In this document: one piece after another, positions 9,187-18,450 of the stretch | Layout of the letters: every line of letters starts with the position of its first letter | How positions within the stretch are numbered: position 1 is the first letter of the stretch | Source: Deltaproteobacteria bacterium HGW-Deltaproteobacteria-8 | Lineage (GTDB): Bacteria; Desulfobacterota; Desulfovibrionia; Desulfovibrionales; Desulfovibrionaceae | Assembly (NCBI GenBank): GCA_002840405.1 | Contig: PHAR01000004.1 | Span: 170,977-234,976 of the forward strand | Direction: 5' to 3' | Length of the DNA stretch: 64,000 nucleotides | Translations under genes and position numbers: made by a program | Notes under the pieces: model-generated | Database searches by the model: none | Seen by the model: the letters and a program-made list of their open reading frames with translations, nothing else | Told to the model about the DNA's origin: nothing

Positions 9187-9483
9187 ATGTACATCGTGCT
9201 CGTGAACTACGTGAAGCCCATGTCCGTCATCGACGAACTGCTGCCCGCCCACCGGAAATTCCTGGAGGCCTACTACCGCGACGGGATCTTCCTCGTCTCC
9301 GGCCCGCGCGAGCCGCGCGACGGCGGGATCATCCTGGCCCGCTGCGGCAGCCGCGAGGAGTTGCTCGGAATCCTGGAGCAGGACCCCTTTGTCCAGCAGG
9401 GCGCGGCCAAATGCGAGATCATCGAGTTCAAGGCCACCCGCGCGGGCAAGGCCCTGGCCATCCTGCTCGACGGCGAGTGCTAG
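9187..9483 (+). CDS. YCII-related domain protein
   Basis: 98 residues with the small ferredoxin-like YCII fold. The conserved His of AHRKFLEAYY and the segment GIFLVSGPREPRDGGIILA contain the usual His/Asp pair proposed as catalytic or ligand binding in the family. AGGAGA precedes the ATG by 6 nt. The family's role is poorly defined; some members act on small metabolites. It ends the plus-strand block; a 13-bp tandem repeat and a bidirectional terminator follow. Confidence 0.85.
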   Translation: MYIVLVNYVKPMSVIDELLPAHRKFLEAYYRDGIFLVSGPREPRDGGIILARCGSREELLGILEQDPFVQQGAAKCEIIEFKATRAGKALAILLDGEC

Positions 9484-9571
9484 AGGCGAGCGGCCAGGAC
9501 GGGGAACCAGGCCGCCGAAACCCGGCAGGTTCCTGGAAGCACACCCAAGGCACGCGAAGCCTGACCGGGCC

Positions 9572-9636
9572 TTTCGTGATGGCCCTTTGCAATGGTTTTT
9601 CGCGATGATCTTTCGCGATGATTTTTCGCGATGGAG
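9572..9636. repeat. 13-bp tandem repeat, about five copies
   Basis: Units with core TTTCGCGATG recur at 9598, 9611 and 9624, exactly 13 bp apart. Degenerate units lie in register at 9572 (TTTCGTGATG) and 9585 (CTTTGCAATG). The array sits in non-coding DNA between the YCII gene and the shared terminator. Confidence 0.8.
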
Positions 9637-9655
9637 CGCCGGGCGCTCGACGTAA

Positions 9656-9679
9656 AAAGGGGGGCTTTTGCCCCCCTTT
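9656..9679. terminator. bidirectional terminator between YCII and sulP
   Basis: Perfect 10-bp stem AAAGGGGGGC (9656-9665) / GCCCCCCTTT (9670-9679) with loop TTTT. The upstream A-run supplies a U-tract for the minus strand (sulP), and T-rich sequence follows on the plus strand. Confidence 0.9.
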
Positions 9680-9706
9680 CTGCTTTCCGATGCGCGGCCG
9701 GACGGC

Positions 9707-11413
9707 CTAGGCTGCGGCCGGAGGCGACTTGCAGGAGGGGCAGATGGTCCACAGGTCGCGGACGTTGGCGATGATGTTCTCCCGGCCCACCAGGTCCAGG
9801 ATGCCGCCCTTGTTGAACTTGTCGAACACGTAGGGCTGCATGTTGCACAGGACCACGCGCTTGCCGTTCTTCTCCAGGCTCTTGATGATGTTGCGGAAGA
9901 CGTTGACGCCCGTGGCGTCCACAAAGGGCACGTTGCCGAAACGCAGCACCACCGTGGTGAAGGGCACGTTGATGGACGTGATGATGCTCTCGATGCGCTC
10001 TGCCGCGCCGAAGAAGAACGGCCCGCTGATGGTGTAGACCATGACGTCAGTCTCGCAGCAGGTGTCGAACGCGGCGATCTGCTCAGGCGTGTGCACGTAG
10101 CCGTTGGCCTGCGCCTTGCTCTCGTCCACCCCGTAGATGATGCGCGTGGCGGCGTCGTCCTCCTCCACATGCACGCTGTTGGCCATGCGGCCCATGAAGA
10201 TGAGCGAGGCCATGCCCACGCCCACGTTCACCGCCACCACCAGGTCCGTGAACACGGTGAGCCCAAAGGTCATGAGCAGGATGAAGATGTCGGCCTTGGG
10301 GCCGGTGCGCACCAGGTCAATGAAATGCCGGGCCTCGCACATGTTGTACGAGACCACGAAGAGAATGGCCGCCAGCGCGCAGAGCGGGATGTTCGAGGCC
10401 AGGGGCGCCAGGGCCACCACGGTCAGCAGCACCACGGCCGAGTGCACGATGCCGGACAGGGGGCTGGTGGCGCCGTTCTTGATGTTCGTGGCCGTGCGGG
10501 CGATGGCCCCGGTGGCCGCGAAGCCGCCGAAGAACGGGCAGAGGATGTTGGCGATGCCCTGGCCGATGAGCTCCTGGTTGGAGTTGTGGCGGGTTCCGGC
10601 CATGCCGTCGGCCACCACAGCCGAGAGCAGGGACTCGATGGCCCCGAGAAAGGCGATGGTGAAGGCCGGGCCGATGAGCTGGACCACCTGGTGCATGCTG
10701 GTGCTGGGCAGGCTGGGCATGGGCAGCGTGGAGGGGATGCCGCCGAAGGCCGTGCCGATGGTGGCCACGCCCTCGAAGTGAAAGGCCGCCTGCAGCGCCG
10801 TGACCAGCACCATGGCCACCAGGGGCGAGGGGATGCGCTTGAACACCTTGGGGCTTGCCAGCAGCACGAACAGGCTCAGCAGGCCCAGCATGGTCGTGTA
10901 CGGGCTCAGCTGGCCAAAGGAAGAGACCAGGGCCAGAAACTTCTCGTGGAAGAGCTCGCCGTGCGGCGCGGGCAGGCCGAAGAAGTCCTTCCACTGGCCC
11001 ACCCAGATGATCACCGCGATGCCGCTGGTGAAGCCGACGATGACCGGCCTGGGGATGAACTTGAGCACCGCGCCCAGGCGCATGACGCCGAGCAGCACCA
11101 GGATGACGCCGGCCATGAGGGTGGAGACCATGAGCCCGCTGATGCCGAACTTGGCCGTGATGGCGGCCAGGATGACGATGAAGGCGCCTGTGGGCCCGGC
11201 GATCTGCAGGCGGCAGCCGCCGAAGACGGCCACGGCCACGCCGGACACGATGGCTGTGTACAGGCCCATCTCCGGCTTGGCCCCGGAGGCTATGGCAAAG
11301 GCCATGGCCAGGGGAATGGCCACGATGCCGACCACGAAGCCGGAGAGGATGTTGTTGGTGATGTTCTTGCTGTTGAAAAGTCCGGCCTGTTTGGCCTCTA
11401 TCCAGGCGATCAT
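9707..11413 (-). CDS. SulP-family anion permease with STAS domain
   Basis: 568 residues. An N-terminal multi-pass SLC26/SulP transport domain has the conserved LQIAGPTGAF and GFTSGIAVIIWVGQ motifs and NSNQELIGQGIANILCPFFGG. A cytoplasmic STAS domain follows (about 440-560; VYTISGPFFFGAAERIE, VVLRFGNVPFVDATGVN). The family moves sulfate, bicarbonate or other anions. In a sulfate reducer sulfate is an obvious candidate, but sequence does not decide. A CPSC motif near the C-terminus (WTICPSCKSPPA) could be a metal or redox site. Confidence 0.93.
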   Translation of the reverse strand: MIAWIEAKQAGLFNSKNITNNILSGFVVGIVAIPLAMAFAIASGAKPEMGLYTAIVSGVAVAVFGGCRLQIAGPTGAFIVILAAITAKFGISGLMVSTLMAGVILVLLGVMRLGAVLKFIPRPVIVGFTSGIAVIIWVGQWKDFFGLPAPHGELFHEKFLALVSSFGQLSPYTTMLGLLSLFVLLASPKVFKRIPSPLVAMVLVTALQAAFHFEGVATIGTAFGGIPSTLPMPSLPSTSMHQVVQLIGPAFTIAFLGAIESLLSAVVADGMAGTRHNSNQELIGQGIANILCPFFGGFAATGAIARTATNIKNGATSPLSGIVHSAVVLLTVVALAPLASNIPLCALAAILFVVSYNMCEARHFIDLVRTGPKADIFILLMTFGLTVFTDLVVAVNVGVGMASLIFMGRMANSVHVEEDDAATRIIYGVDESKAQANGYVHTPEQIAAFDTCCETDVMVYTISGPFFFGAAERIESIITSINVPFTTVVLRFGNVPFVDATGVNVFRNIIKSLEKNGKRVVLCNMQPYVFDKFNKGGILDLVGRENIIANVRDLWTICPSCKSPPAAA

Positions 11414-11493
11414 TTAGCGCTCTCCTCTGCCGGACGCGGTGCGCAACGGCGGGACAATGCAGGATGCGGCCGGGTATTCACGACCGGGTGCGC

Positions 11494-11522
11494 ATGTTGT
11501 CCACAGCAGGGGGGTGTGTCAA
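11494..11522 (-). promoter_or_regulatory. candidate promoter of sulP
   Basis: On the minus strand, TTGACA (11517-11522) and CAACAT (11494-11499) with a 17-bp spacer, about 80 bp upstream of the sulP start. Confidence 0.45.
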
Positions 11523-11603
11523 GAAAGAATTTTAGATATTTCGCGCCAAACGAGGAGGAATTGTTTCGCCAGCCCCGGCCATGCGCCACGGCAGGGCAGA
11601 ACG

Positions 11604-11632
11604 AAAAAAAAGGGGCCTGCGCGGCCCCCTTC
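11604..11632 (-). terminator. rho-independent terminator after hisA
   Basis: On the minus strand GGGGCC (23-28 of the 11600 block) and GGCCCC (12-17) flank a GCGCA loop and are followed by eight T residues (complement of A-run 11604-11611). It ends the long minus-strand run. Confidence 0.88.
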
Positions 11633-11659
11633 GTTATCAACAAGGTATTCGTCGTGTGT

Positions 11660-12397
11660 TTACGCCGCGCGGCACTCCTTGGTGAAGGCCAGGCCGTCGA
11701 TGAAATTGAGCGTACCCGCGTAGATGGCCCGGCCCGTGATGGCCCCTTCAAGGCCCTTGGCGCACAGCGGCGCGAGGTTCTTCAGGTCCTGCAGGTTGGT
11801 CACGCCGCCAGCCGCCACCACAGGCAGCGAAGTCGCCTCGCACAGCGTGGTCAGCGCCGGAATGTTCACCCCGCTCTGCATGCCGTCGCGGGAAATGTCC
11901 GTGTAGATGATGAAGGCGGCTCCGGCGGCCTCGACGCGCGGCAGCACGTCGAACACGGTCAGGCCGGCGTCCGCCACCCAGCCCCGGCTCTTGAGCTGCC
12001 CGTCCACCGCATCAAGCGAGACGCCGACCTTGCCCGGCAGCGCGGCGCAAAGCTCGGCAAAGAGCTCCGGCTGCTCGAGGGCGATGGTGCCGATGATCAG
12101 CCGGGTCACCCCGGCTTTGATGTAGGCCCTGGCCGTGGCCAGGTCGCGCACGCCGCCGCCCAGCTGCACCGGAACCCCGGCCTCTGCGCAGATGCGCCCC
12201 ACCAGGTCGAAATTGTGCGCCGTGCCGCTGAAGGCCCCGTTCAGGTCCACGATGTGCAGCCATTCCGCGCCAAGGGCCACCCAGTGCATGGCGCTGGCCG
12301 CCGGGTCCTCGCCGAACACCGTGACGGCGTCGGCGCGGCCCTGTTCCAGGCGCACGCAGCGCCCGTCCTTGATGTCGACAGCCGGGAATAGGATCAC
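11660..12397 (-). CDS. hisA: HisA, phosphoribosylformimino-AICAR-P isomerase
   Basis: 245 residues, the usual length of HisA. Catalyses the Amadori rearrangement of ProFAR to PRFAR in histidine synthesis (TIM barrel). Features: N-terminal FPAVDIKDGRCVRL with the catalytic Asp, VQLGGGVRD, LIIGTIALE, YTDISRDGM with the second catalytic Asp, and VVAAGGVTN phosphate loop. The start is a GTG at 12395-12397 that overlaps the TGA of the upstream lipoprotein gene (GTGA), so longer upstream extension is not used. Last gene of the his cluster; a terminator follows. Confidence 0.95.
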   Translation of the reverse strand: MILFPAVDIKDGRCVRLEQGRADAVTVFGEDPAASAMHWVALGAEWLHIVDLNGAFSGTAHNFDLVGRICAEAGVPVQLGGGVRDLATARAYIKAGVTRLIIGTIALEQPELFAELCAALPGKVGVSLDAVDGQLKSRGWVADAGLTVFDVLPRVEAAGAAFIIYTDISRDGMQSGVNIPALTTLCEATSLPVVAAGGVTNLQDLKNLAPLCAKGLEGAITGRAIYAGTLNFIDGLAFTKECRAA

Positions 12398-13029
12398 AAA
12401 CCCATCTCCCGCAGGCCCGCCTCGATGCCTTCCTTGGCCAACGCGTCCGCGCTGATCCACTCGCCCTTGCGGCGCATGAACTTGCCCATGTCCAGCAGGT
12501 TGTCCGTCAGCGCCTTCTGGGTCTCGTCGAAATGATAGCGGTTGACCACGCGCTCGGCCTTCACGTCCAGCAGGAACAGGTCCATGACCACCGAGGCCGG
12601 GTTGCCGCCGCCCCCAAGCTCCTTCCAGTAGAGTACCTGGGGCACCAGGATGAAGTCCGCAGGCAGGCACTTGCCCACGTTCAGCCAGTAGGCCCAGGCC
12701 GACTCGCGGGACTTGCCAGCGCGCTCGAAGACCACGATCTCCTGGCACTGGCGCGTGGCTGCGGGAGAAGAGGCGACCTTGACCCCGTGGCTGCGCAGGG
12801 TCTGGTCCAGGTCGGAATCCAGCCTGGCCAGGATCTCCGGCTTCACGCCCTTGCCCTCCTCGGGCAGGTATCCGGCCAGAAGCTCCCAGTTGTGCTTGGG
12901 CGCAGTGAAGGCGGCCACGGCGATGTTGCCCAGCGGCCTCGGCTGCGGGGCAATGGCCTTGGGCGCGCAGGCGCCAAGGGCCAAGACGCAGAGGATCGCA
13001 AGGACATTCAAAACAGTGCGCTTATGCAT
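12394..13029 (-). CDS. uncharacterised lipoprotein between hisB and hisA
   Basis: 211 residues with a signal peptide and lipobox (LALGAC) giving a mature N-terminal Cys. The remainder has an alternating alpha/beta pattern (IAVAAFTAPKHNWELLAGYLPEEG, FILVPQVLYWKELGG, VVMDLFLLDVKAERVVNRYHF) that recalls the periplasmic lipoproteins of the GNA1162/CsgG-like type, but I do not recognise the family with certainty. Start overlaps hisB stop (TGATG) and its stop overlaps hisA start, so it is translationally coupled with histidine genes although it is exported. No function assigned. Confidence 0.85.
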   Translation of the reverse strand: MHKRTVLNVLAILCVLALGACAPKAIAPQPRPLGNIAVAAFTAPKHNWELLAGYLPEEGKGVKPEILARLDSDLDQTLRSHGVKVASSPAATRQCQEIVVFERAGKSRESAWAYWLNVGKCLPADFILVPQVLYWKELGGGGNPASVVMDLFLLDVKAERVVNRYHFDETQKALTDNLLDMGKFMRRKGEWISADALAKEGIEAGLREMGL

Positions 13030-13616
13030 CAGTCGACGCTCCCCTTGGTGCTCGGCGCGCCCGATCGGCAGACCTGAACGGCCTGGCGCAGCGCCAGACC
13101 CAGGGCCTTGAAGGCGGCCTCCAGCAGATGGTGGCCATTTTGTCCGTATTCATAGCGAATGTGCAGATTCATCCCGGCCCGCTGCGCCAGGGACTTGAAA
13201 AACTCGCGCCAGACGTCCTTTTCCTCGCCCGCGATGAGGGCCGGAAGCAGGTCGTCGCAATACACCAGATAGGGCCGCCCGGAGAGGTCCAACACCACCG
13301 AGGCCAGGGCCTCGTCCATGGGAACCTTGGCGTCGGCCACCCGCGCTATGCCCGCCTTGTCGCCCAGGGCCTCGGCCAGGGCCTGGCCGAGCGTGAGCCC
13401 GATGTCCTCCAGGCTGTGGTGGGCGTCGATGTGCAGGTCGCCCTTGCAGGAGACCGTCAGGTCGAAACCGGCCCAGAAGGCCATGAGGGTCAGCATGTGG
13501 TCGGCAAAGCCGATGCCGGTCTGGATGTCGCAGACGCCAGCGCCATCCAGGGCGATGGCCACCCGGATGTCGGTTTCCCTGGTCGTCCGCGAAAGGCTGG
13601 ACGCGCGTTGTGCCAC
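13029..13616 (-). CDS. hisB: HisB-type imidazoleglycerol-phosphate dehydratase
   Basis: 195 residues. Removes water from imidazole glycerol phosphate in histidine synthesis; metal-dependent. The frame is open further upstream, but the GTG at 13614-13616 has an AAGGAG site 8 nt before it and gives the family's standard N-terminus ([16 protein letters not shown]) and length. Metal-binding motifs [15 protein letters not shown] and [13 protein letters not shown] are present. It is the monofunctional form with no phosphatase domain. A GC-rich inverted repeat lies just upstream of the ribosome-binding site. Confidence 0.94.
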   Translation of the reverse strand: MAQRASSLSRTTRETDIRVAIALDGAGVCDIQTGIGFADHMLTLMAFWAGFDLTVSCKGDLHIDAHHSLEDIGLTLGQALAEALGDKAGIARVADAKVPMDEALASVVLDLSGRPYLVYCDDLLPALIAGEEKDVWREFFKSLAQRAGMNLHIRYEYGQNGHHLLEAAFKALGLALRQAVQVCRSGAPSTKGSVD

Positions 13617-13631
13617 GGGTGAATCTCCTTT

Positions 13632-13673
13632 GCGCCGCAAATAGCCGTCATGCATTTCAGAAGGTTGCGGCGC
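13632..13673. promoter_or_regulatory. inverted repeat just upstream of the hisB ribosome-binding site
   Basis: GCGCCGCAA (13632-13640) and TTGCGGCGC (13665-13673) are exact complements, 24 nt apart. The proximal arm touches the AAGGAG of hisB, so a hairpin in the mRNA could affect translation. The rest of the 245-bp gap to tatBC holds GC-rich DNA without a recognisable gene. Confidence 0.5.
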
Positions 13674-13861
13674 TCCACACCCAAGACCAGAGGCGGCGTC
13701 TGTTGTCAAGACGCAGCGCGCCGTTCTCCAACCTCGTTCCGCCGTTCCGCTCTCCCGCCCAAGACCCTCTCACCGGCCTCTCTACAGCCGTCAGCGGCCG
13801 GTCAGCGGCCCGCCCTGCGGGGACTGCTTCCCGACCGGGGCCGGGCGCTTCCAGCATTCCC

Positions 13862-15322
13862 TTAGGCAGCAGCCTCGCCCGGCGGCGTCGCGGACTCGTC
13901 AGCCGGAGCTTCCTTCTTCTTTTTGCCGAAGAAGTACGCGCCCCAGATGCCCACCTCATACAACAGGCACAGGGGCAGGGCCATCATGGTCTGGCTGATG
14001 GCGTCCGGCGGGGTCAGCGCTGCGGAGACGATGAAGGCCCCGAGCACCGCGTACTTGCGCTTGGCGCGCAGGCCCACGTGGCTCACAATGCCAAGCCTGG
14101 CCAGGAAGAACATGAACAGCGGCAGCTCGAACACGATGCCAAAGGCGAACAGCAACTTGAGCACAAAGCCCAGGTACTCGTCGAGCTTGGGCGTGAAGAA
14201 CAGGATGTCGCTGGCGTAGCTGGCGAAGAACTCAAACCCGAAGGGGAAGACCACGAAGTAGCCGAACAGCGCGCCAAAGACGAAGAACAGGGCCGAGCAG
14301 ATGGCGATGGGGATGATCCAGCGCCGCTCGTGGGAATACAGCCCCGGCGTGACGAAGCCCCAGATCTGGAAGAAAATGTACGGGCTGGCCAGGAACATGC
14401 CGGCCACAAAGGCTATCCACATCTCAGCGAAGAAGGCCTCGGTGGGCAGGGTGTAGATGAAGTGGCTCTGCTTGAGCACATGAAGCATGGGCATCATCAG
14501 GATCTTGAGCATCTGCCCGGCAAAGGCGTAGCACACCAGGAAGCCCACCAGGATGGCCAACAGGCTGCGGGTCACGCCTTTGCGCAGGTCCTGCAGGTGC
14601 CCGATGAGGGTCATGCGGCCGCTCTGCCCCTCGCCCACGGCGTCGTCGCCCGCAGGCGGCGGAGGCGGCGGAGGCGGCGCGGCCTCGGCAGGGGCCTGCG
14701 CGGGCTCGAACTCTGCGGGCGGCCCGGCCTCGGTCACCGGTGCAGGCACAGGGGCAGGCTCCACCGGCGCGGGCACAGGGGCGGCCTCGGCGACGGGTTC
14801 GGCAGCAGCTTCGGCGACAGGCCCAGCGACAACAGCGGCGTCAGGCTCGACGCTTCCAGCGCCCGGCCCGGCTGCGGGTTTAACTGCGGGTTCGGCTGCA
14901 GCGGCAGATTCAGAGACGGGCTCGACCACGGATTCGGCAGCGGGCTCGGCAAGGCTTTCAGCGTCCGGCTCGGCCGCGACAACGGCTTCGGCGCCAGGCT
15001 CGGTCACGACTTCGGCGTCAGGCTCGGTTTCGGCGGCCAGGGCCTCCTCGGCCTCAGTCGGCGGCTCCATGGTCTCGATGGGCGACTCGTCCTCGGCCTG
15101 GGCCGACTTCTCGCCGTAGAGCTGCTCGTGGGCCTCGGCCTTGCGCTTCTCGAAGTCGGCCATCTCGGTTTCGCGCTCAAAGGTGCGCTTGACGTCGCCG
15201 CTCATCTGCTTGAACTCCGCCAAGGCCCTGCCCAGGCCCTTCATCAGGTCCGGCAGCTTCTTGGGGTCCACAACAATGAGCCCCACAATGGCGACGACAA
15301 GCAATTCCGTGGTTCCGAGCAT
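13862..15322 (-). CDS. TatB-TatC fusion of the twin-arginine translocase
   Basis: 486 residues in one uninterrupted frame. Residues 1-55 are TatA/TatB-like: short membrane helix after ELL, hinge with conserved Pro (VDPKKLPDL, where Gly is usual before Pro), amphipathic helix (LGRALAEFKQMSGDVKRT). Residues about 56-235 are a disordered Ala/Pro/Glu linker with repeated AEP-type units and a run of eight prolines. Residues 237-486 are a complete 250-residue TatC (HLQDLRKGV, six membrane segments, SPYIFFQIWGFVTPGLYSHERR, FELPLFMF). The pair forms the Tat substrate receptor. An ATG at residue 237 (14614) could also start a separate TatC but has only a poorly spaced GAGGGG. Located 41 bp after guaA. 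Confidence 0.9.
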   Translation of the reverse strand: MLGTTELLVVAIVGLIVVDPKKLPDLMKGLGRALAEFKQMSGDVKRTFERETEMADFEKRKAEAHEQLYGEKSAQAEDESPIETMEPPTEAEEALAAETEPDAEVVTEPGAEAVVAAEPDAESLAEPAAESVVEPVSESAAAAEPAVKPAAGPGAGSVEPDAAVVAGPVAEAAAEPVAEAAPVPAPVEPAPVPAPVTEAGPPAEFEPAQAPAEAAPPPPPPPPAGDDAVGEGQSGRMTLIGHLQDLRKGVTRSLLAILVGFLVCYAFAGQMLKILMMPMLHVLKQSHFIYTLPTEAFFAEMWIAFVAGMFLASPYIFFQIWGFVTPGLYSHERRWIIPIAICSALFFVFGALFGYFVVFPFGFEFFASYASDILFFTPKLDEYLGFVLKLLFAFGIVFELPLFMFFLARLGIVSHVGLRAKRKYAVLGAFIVSAALTPPDAISQTMMALPLCLLYEVGIWGAYFFGKKKKEAPADESATPPGEAAA

Positions 15323-15363
15323 ACCCTTGGTTCCCTTAGTATAAGCGCGTATTCGTCACGCAG

Positions 15364-16911
15364 CTATTCCCATTCAATCGTGCTGGGCGGCTTGCTGGAG
15401 ATGTCCAGCACCACGCGGTTGACGCCCTTGACCTCATTGATGATGCGGTTGCTCATGCGCGCCAGGATCTCGGTGGGCAGGCGCGACCAGTCTGCGGTCA
15501 TGGCATCCAGGCTGTCCACGATGCGCAGGGCGATGACATGCTCGTACGTGCGGTCGTCGCCCATGACGCCCACGGTCTTGAGCGGCAGCAGCACGGCGAA
15601 GCCCTGCCAGACCTTGCGGTACCAGCCGGAGGCCACCAGTTCGTGCTGCACGATCTTGTCCGCCTGGCGCAGGATCTCCAGGCGCTCATCGGTGACCTCG
15701 CCCAGGATGCGGATGGCCAGGCCCGGACCCGGGAAGGGCTGGCGCCAGATGATGTTCTCGGGCATGCCGAGCTCGTAGGCGACCTTGCGGACCTCATCCT
15801 TGAACAGCTCGCGCAGGGGCTCCACCAGCTTCAGGTTCATCTTCTCCGGCAGGCCGCCCACGTTGTGGTGGCTCTTGATGACCGCGCTGGGGCCCTTGAA
15901 GGACACGGACTCGATGACATCCGGGTAGAGCGTGCCCTGGGCCAGGAACTTCACGTCCTCTATGGCCTTGGCCTCGCGGTCGAACACGTCGATGAAGGTG
16001 TAGCCGATGATCTTGCGCTTCTGCTCGGGGTCTTCGACGCCCTTGAGCTTGTCCAGGAACTCGCGGCGGGCGTCCACGCACTTGACGTTCAGGTCGAAGT
16101 GCTCCTCCAGAAAGCCGATGACCTCCTGGCGCTCGCCCATGCGCAAGAGGCCGTTGTCCACGAAGATGCAGTACAGGCGCTTGCCGATGGCCCGGTGCAG
16201 CAGCACCGCCGCCACGGTGGAATCAATGCCGCCGGACAGGCCGAGGACCACCTTGCCCTCGCCCACCTGGTCGCTCATGATCTTGATGCTGGAGTCCACG
16301 AAGGAGGCCATGGTCCAGCTGGGGTGGCAGCCCGCCACCTTGAACAGGAAGTTTGCGAGGATGCGCTCGCCCTGTTCGGTGTGGGCCACCTCGGGGTGGA
16401 ATTGCACAGCGTAGATCTTGCGCGCCGGGTCGCACATGGCGGCGTTTTCCAGGCTTCCGGTCTTGCCCATGCGGGTGAAGCCCGTGGGCAGCTTGCCCAC
16501 GTGGTCGCCGTGGCTCATCCAGACCGTGAGCTTCTCCTTGCCCTCCACGTCAGCGAAGAGCGGGCTGTCGCCCACGGCCTCGAACTCGGCCCGGCCGTAC
16601 TCGCGGTCCTGTGAGCGGGTCACCTCGCCGTCAAGCGTGTGCGCCAAAATCTGCATGCCGTAGCAGATGCCGAGGATGGGCAGGCCCCACTCCAGGTACT
16701 CCTTGGGCAGCGGGGGCGCGCCCACGTCATGCACGCTGGACGGCCCGCCGGAGAGCACCAGGGCCTTGGGGTTCAGGGCCTTGATGACCGCAGGATCGCT
16801 GGTGCAGGGGTGGATCTCCGAATACACGCCGGCCTCGCGGATTCTTCTCGCGATGAGCTGGGTGACCTGGGACCCGAAGTCGATGATGATGACTTTTTCT
16901 TCGTGCTGCAT
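15364..16911 (-). CDS. guaA: GMP synthase (glutamine-hydrolysing)
   Basis: 515 residues. Converts XMP to GMP with glutamine and ATP. The class I amidotransferase domain (1-195) has the nucleophile in GICYGMQ and the His/Glu of [12 protein letters not shown]. The ATP-pyrophosphatase domain has the P-loop [14 protein letters not shown]. The dimerisation domain ends in the conserved PPSTIEWE. Starts 21 nt after guaB stop; together they form the IMP-to-GMP branch. Confidence 0.97.
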   Translation of the reverse strand: MQHEEKVIIIDFGSQVTQLIARRIREAGVYSEIHPCTSDPAVIKALNPKALVLSGGPSSVHDVGAPPLPKEYLEWGLPILGICYGMQILAHTLDGEVTRSQDREYGRAEFEAVGDSPLFADVEGKEKLTVWMSHGDHVGKLPTGFTRMGKTGSLENAAMCDPARKIYAVQFHPEVAHTEQGERILANFLFKVAGCHPSWTMASFVDSSIKIMSDQVGEGKVVLGLSGGIDSTVAAVLLHRAIGKRLYCIFVDNGLLRMGERQEVIGFLEEHFDLNVKCVDARREFLDKLKGVEDPEQKRKIIGYTFIDVFDREAKAIEDVKFLAQGTLYPDVIESVSFKGPSAVIKSHHNVGGLPEKMNLKLVEPLRELFKDEVRKVAYELGMPENIIWRQPFPGPGLAIRILGEVTDERLEILRQADKIVQHELVASGWYRKVWQGFAVLLPLKTVGVMGDDRTYEHVIALRIVDSLDAMTADWSRLPTEILARMSNRIINEVKGVNRVVLDISSKPPSTIEWE

Positions 16912-16932
16912 GGGGGTCTCTCTGCCGCGGCT

Positions 16933-18390
16933 CTAGGATTCCACGCGGTAGTTGGGTGCTTCCTTGGTGATGATGACGTCGTGCACATGGCTCTCGCGCA
17001 GGCCGGCGGAAGAGATCTGCATGAACCGGGCCTTGACCTTGAGCTCGTCGATGGTGCCGCAGCCGAGGTAGCCCATGCCGGAGCGCAGGCCGCCCACCAG
17101 CTGGTGGATGCTCTCCGTGACCTGGCCCCGGAAGGGCACGCGGCCGACGATGCCCTCGGGCACGAGCTTGCTGGTCTTGTCCTGGAAATAGCGGTCCGCG
17201 CTGCCCTTGCTCATGGCGTCGAGCGAGCCCATGCCGCGATAGATCTTGTAGGTGCGGCCCTGGTACAGGATGGTCTCACCGGGGCTTTCCTCGGTGCCCG
17301 CGAACAGCGAGCCCATCATGCAGGTGTCGGCCCCGGCGGCCAGGGCTTTCACCACGTCGCCGGAGAACTTGATGCCGCCGTCGGCAATGATGCACTTGCC
17401 GGCCTCGCGGCAGGCTCTTCCCGCCTCCAGGATGGCCGTGATCTGCGGCACGCCAACCCCGGCCACGATGCGCGTGGTGCAGATGGAGCCCGGCCCGATG
17501 CCGACCTTGACCGTGTCCACGCCGGAGGCGATGAGGGCCTTGGCGCCCTCGTAGGTGGCCACGTTGCCGCCGATGAGCTGGGCCTCGGGGAAGGTCTCGC
17601 GCAGGATGCGCGCGGCGTCCAGGATGCCCTTGGAATGTCCGTGGGCCGAGTCGAGCACCAAAAAGTCGCACCCGGCGCGCAGCAGCGCCTCGGCCCGGGC
17701 GATGCCGTCCTGGCCCACGCCCACGGCCGCGCCCACGCGCAGGCGGCCCAGCTCGTCCTTGCAGGCGTTGGGATACTTCTTGACCTTCTCGATATCCTTG
17801 ATGGTGATGAGCCCCATGAGCTTGTCGTCTTCGTCCACCACCAGGAGCTTCTCGATGCGGTTCTGGTGCAGGTGGCGCTTGGCGTCCTCGTCGTTTATGC
17901 CCACGGGCACGGTGATGAGGTTGCGGCTGGTCATGACCTCGGACACCGGGGTATTGGGGTCGGTGACGAAGCGCACGTCGCGGTTGGTGACGATGCCCAC
18001 GAGCTTGTCGCCGCGAACCACGGGCAGGCCCGAGATGCGGTACTCGCCCATGAGGTCGAGGACCTTGCCCACGTTGTCGTCCGGGTGCACGGTCACCGGA
18101 TCGGTGATCATGCCCGACTCGCTCTTCTTGACCTTGTCCACCTCGCGCACCTGGTCGCGGATGCTCATGTTCTTGTGGATGACGCCCACCCCGCCGTGCC
18201 GGGCCATGCTGATGGCCATGCGCGACTCGGTGACGGTATCCATGGCAGCGGACAGAAGCGGGATGTTCAGCCGGATGGAAGGCGTGAGCATGGTGCCAAC
18301 GTCCACAGCGTCCGGCAGGACCTCCGAATAGTCCGGCATGAGCAGCACGTCGTCGAAAGTGAGCGCCTTGCCGATGATTTTGTCCTGCAT
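16933..18390 (-). CDS. guaB: IMP dehydrogenase
   Basis: 485 residues, the standard length. Oxidises IMP to XMP with NAD+. A TIM barrel begins with [17 protein letters not shown] and is interrupted by a tandem CBS pair (about 90-205). The catalytic Cys lies in [11 protein letters not shown], followed by [11 protein letters not shown] and the flap [16 protein letters not shown]. The ATG at 18388-18390 has GGGAG 8 nt upstream; a start 20 codons earlier would touch livF and is not the family's start. Confidence 0.96.
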   Translation of the reverse strand: MQDKIIGKALTFDDVLLMPDYSEVLPDAVDVGTMLTPSIRLNIPLLSAAMDTVTESRMAISMARHGGVGVIHKNMSIRDQVREVDKVKKSESGMITDPVTVHPDDNVGKVLDLMGEYRISGLPVVRGDKLVGIVTNRDVRFVTDPNTPVSEVMTSRNLITVPVGINDEDAKRHLHQNRIEKLLVVDEDDKLMGLITIKDIEKVKKYPNACKDELGRLRVGAAVGVGQDGIARAEALLRAGCDFLVLDSAHGHSKGILDAARILRETFPEAQLIGGNVATYEGAKALIASGVDTVKVGIGPGSICTTRIVAGVGVPQITAILEAGRACREAGKCIIADGGIKFSGDVVKALAAGADTCMMGSLFAGTEESPGETILYQGRTYKIYRGMGSLDAMSKGSADRYFQDKTSKLVPEGIVGRVPFRGQVTESIHQLVGGLRSGMGYLGCGTIDELKVKARFMQISSAGLRESHVHDVIITKEAPNYRVES

Positions 18391-18450
18391 GTTCGTCATC
18401 TCCCGTTTTACGGCCCTGTCGCCGGGTTGCGAATACGGCCCTGGGCTCAT

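Noticed and set aside
9668..12391. 907-codon plus-strand frame across sulP and hisA
   Set aside because: Antisense to two well-recognised genes and crosses a terminator; composition is His/Asp/Gly-rich noise.
13617..13861. A tRNA or small gene in the tatBC-hisB gap
   Set aside because: No cloverleaf or coding frame with a ribosome-binding site was found; only GC-rich inverted repeats.
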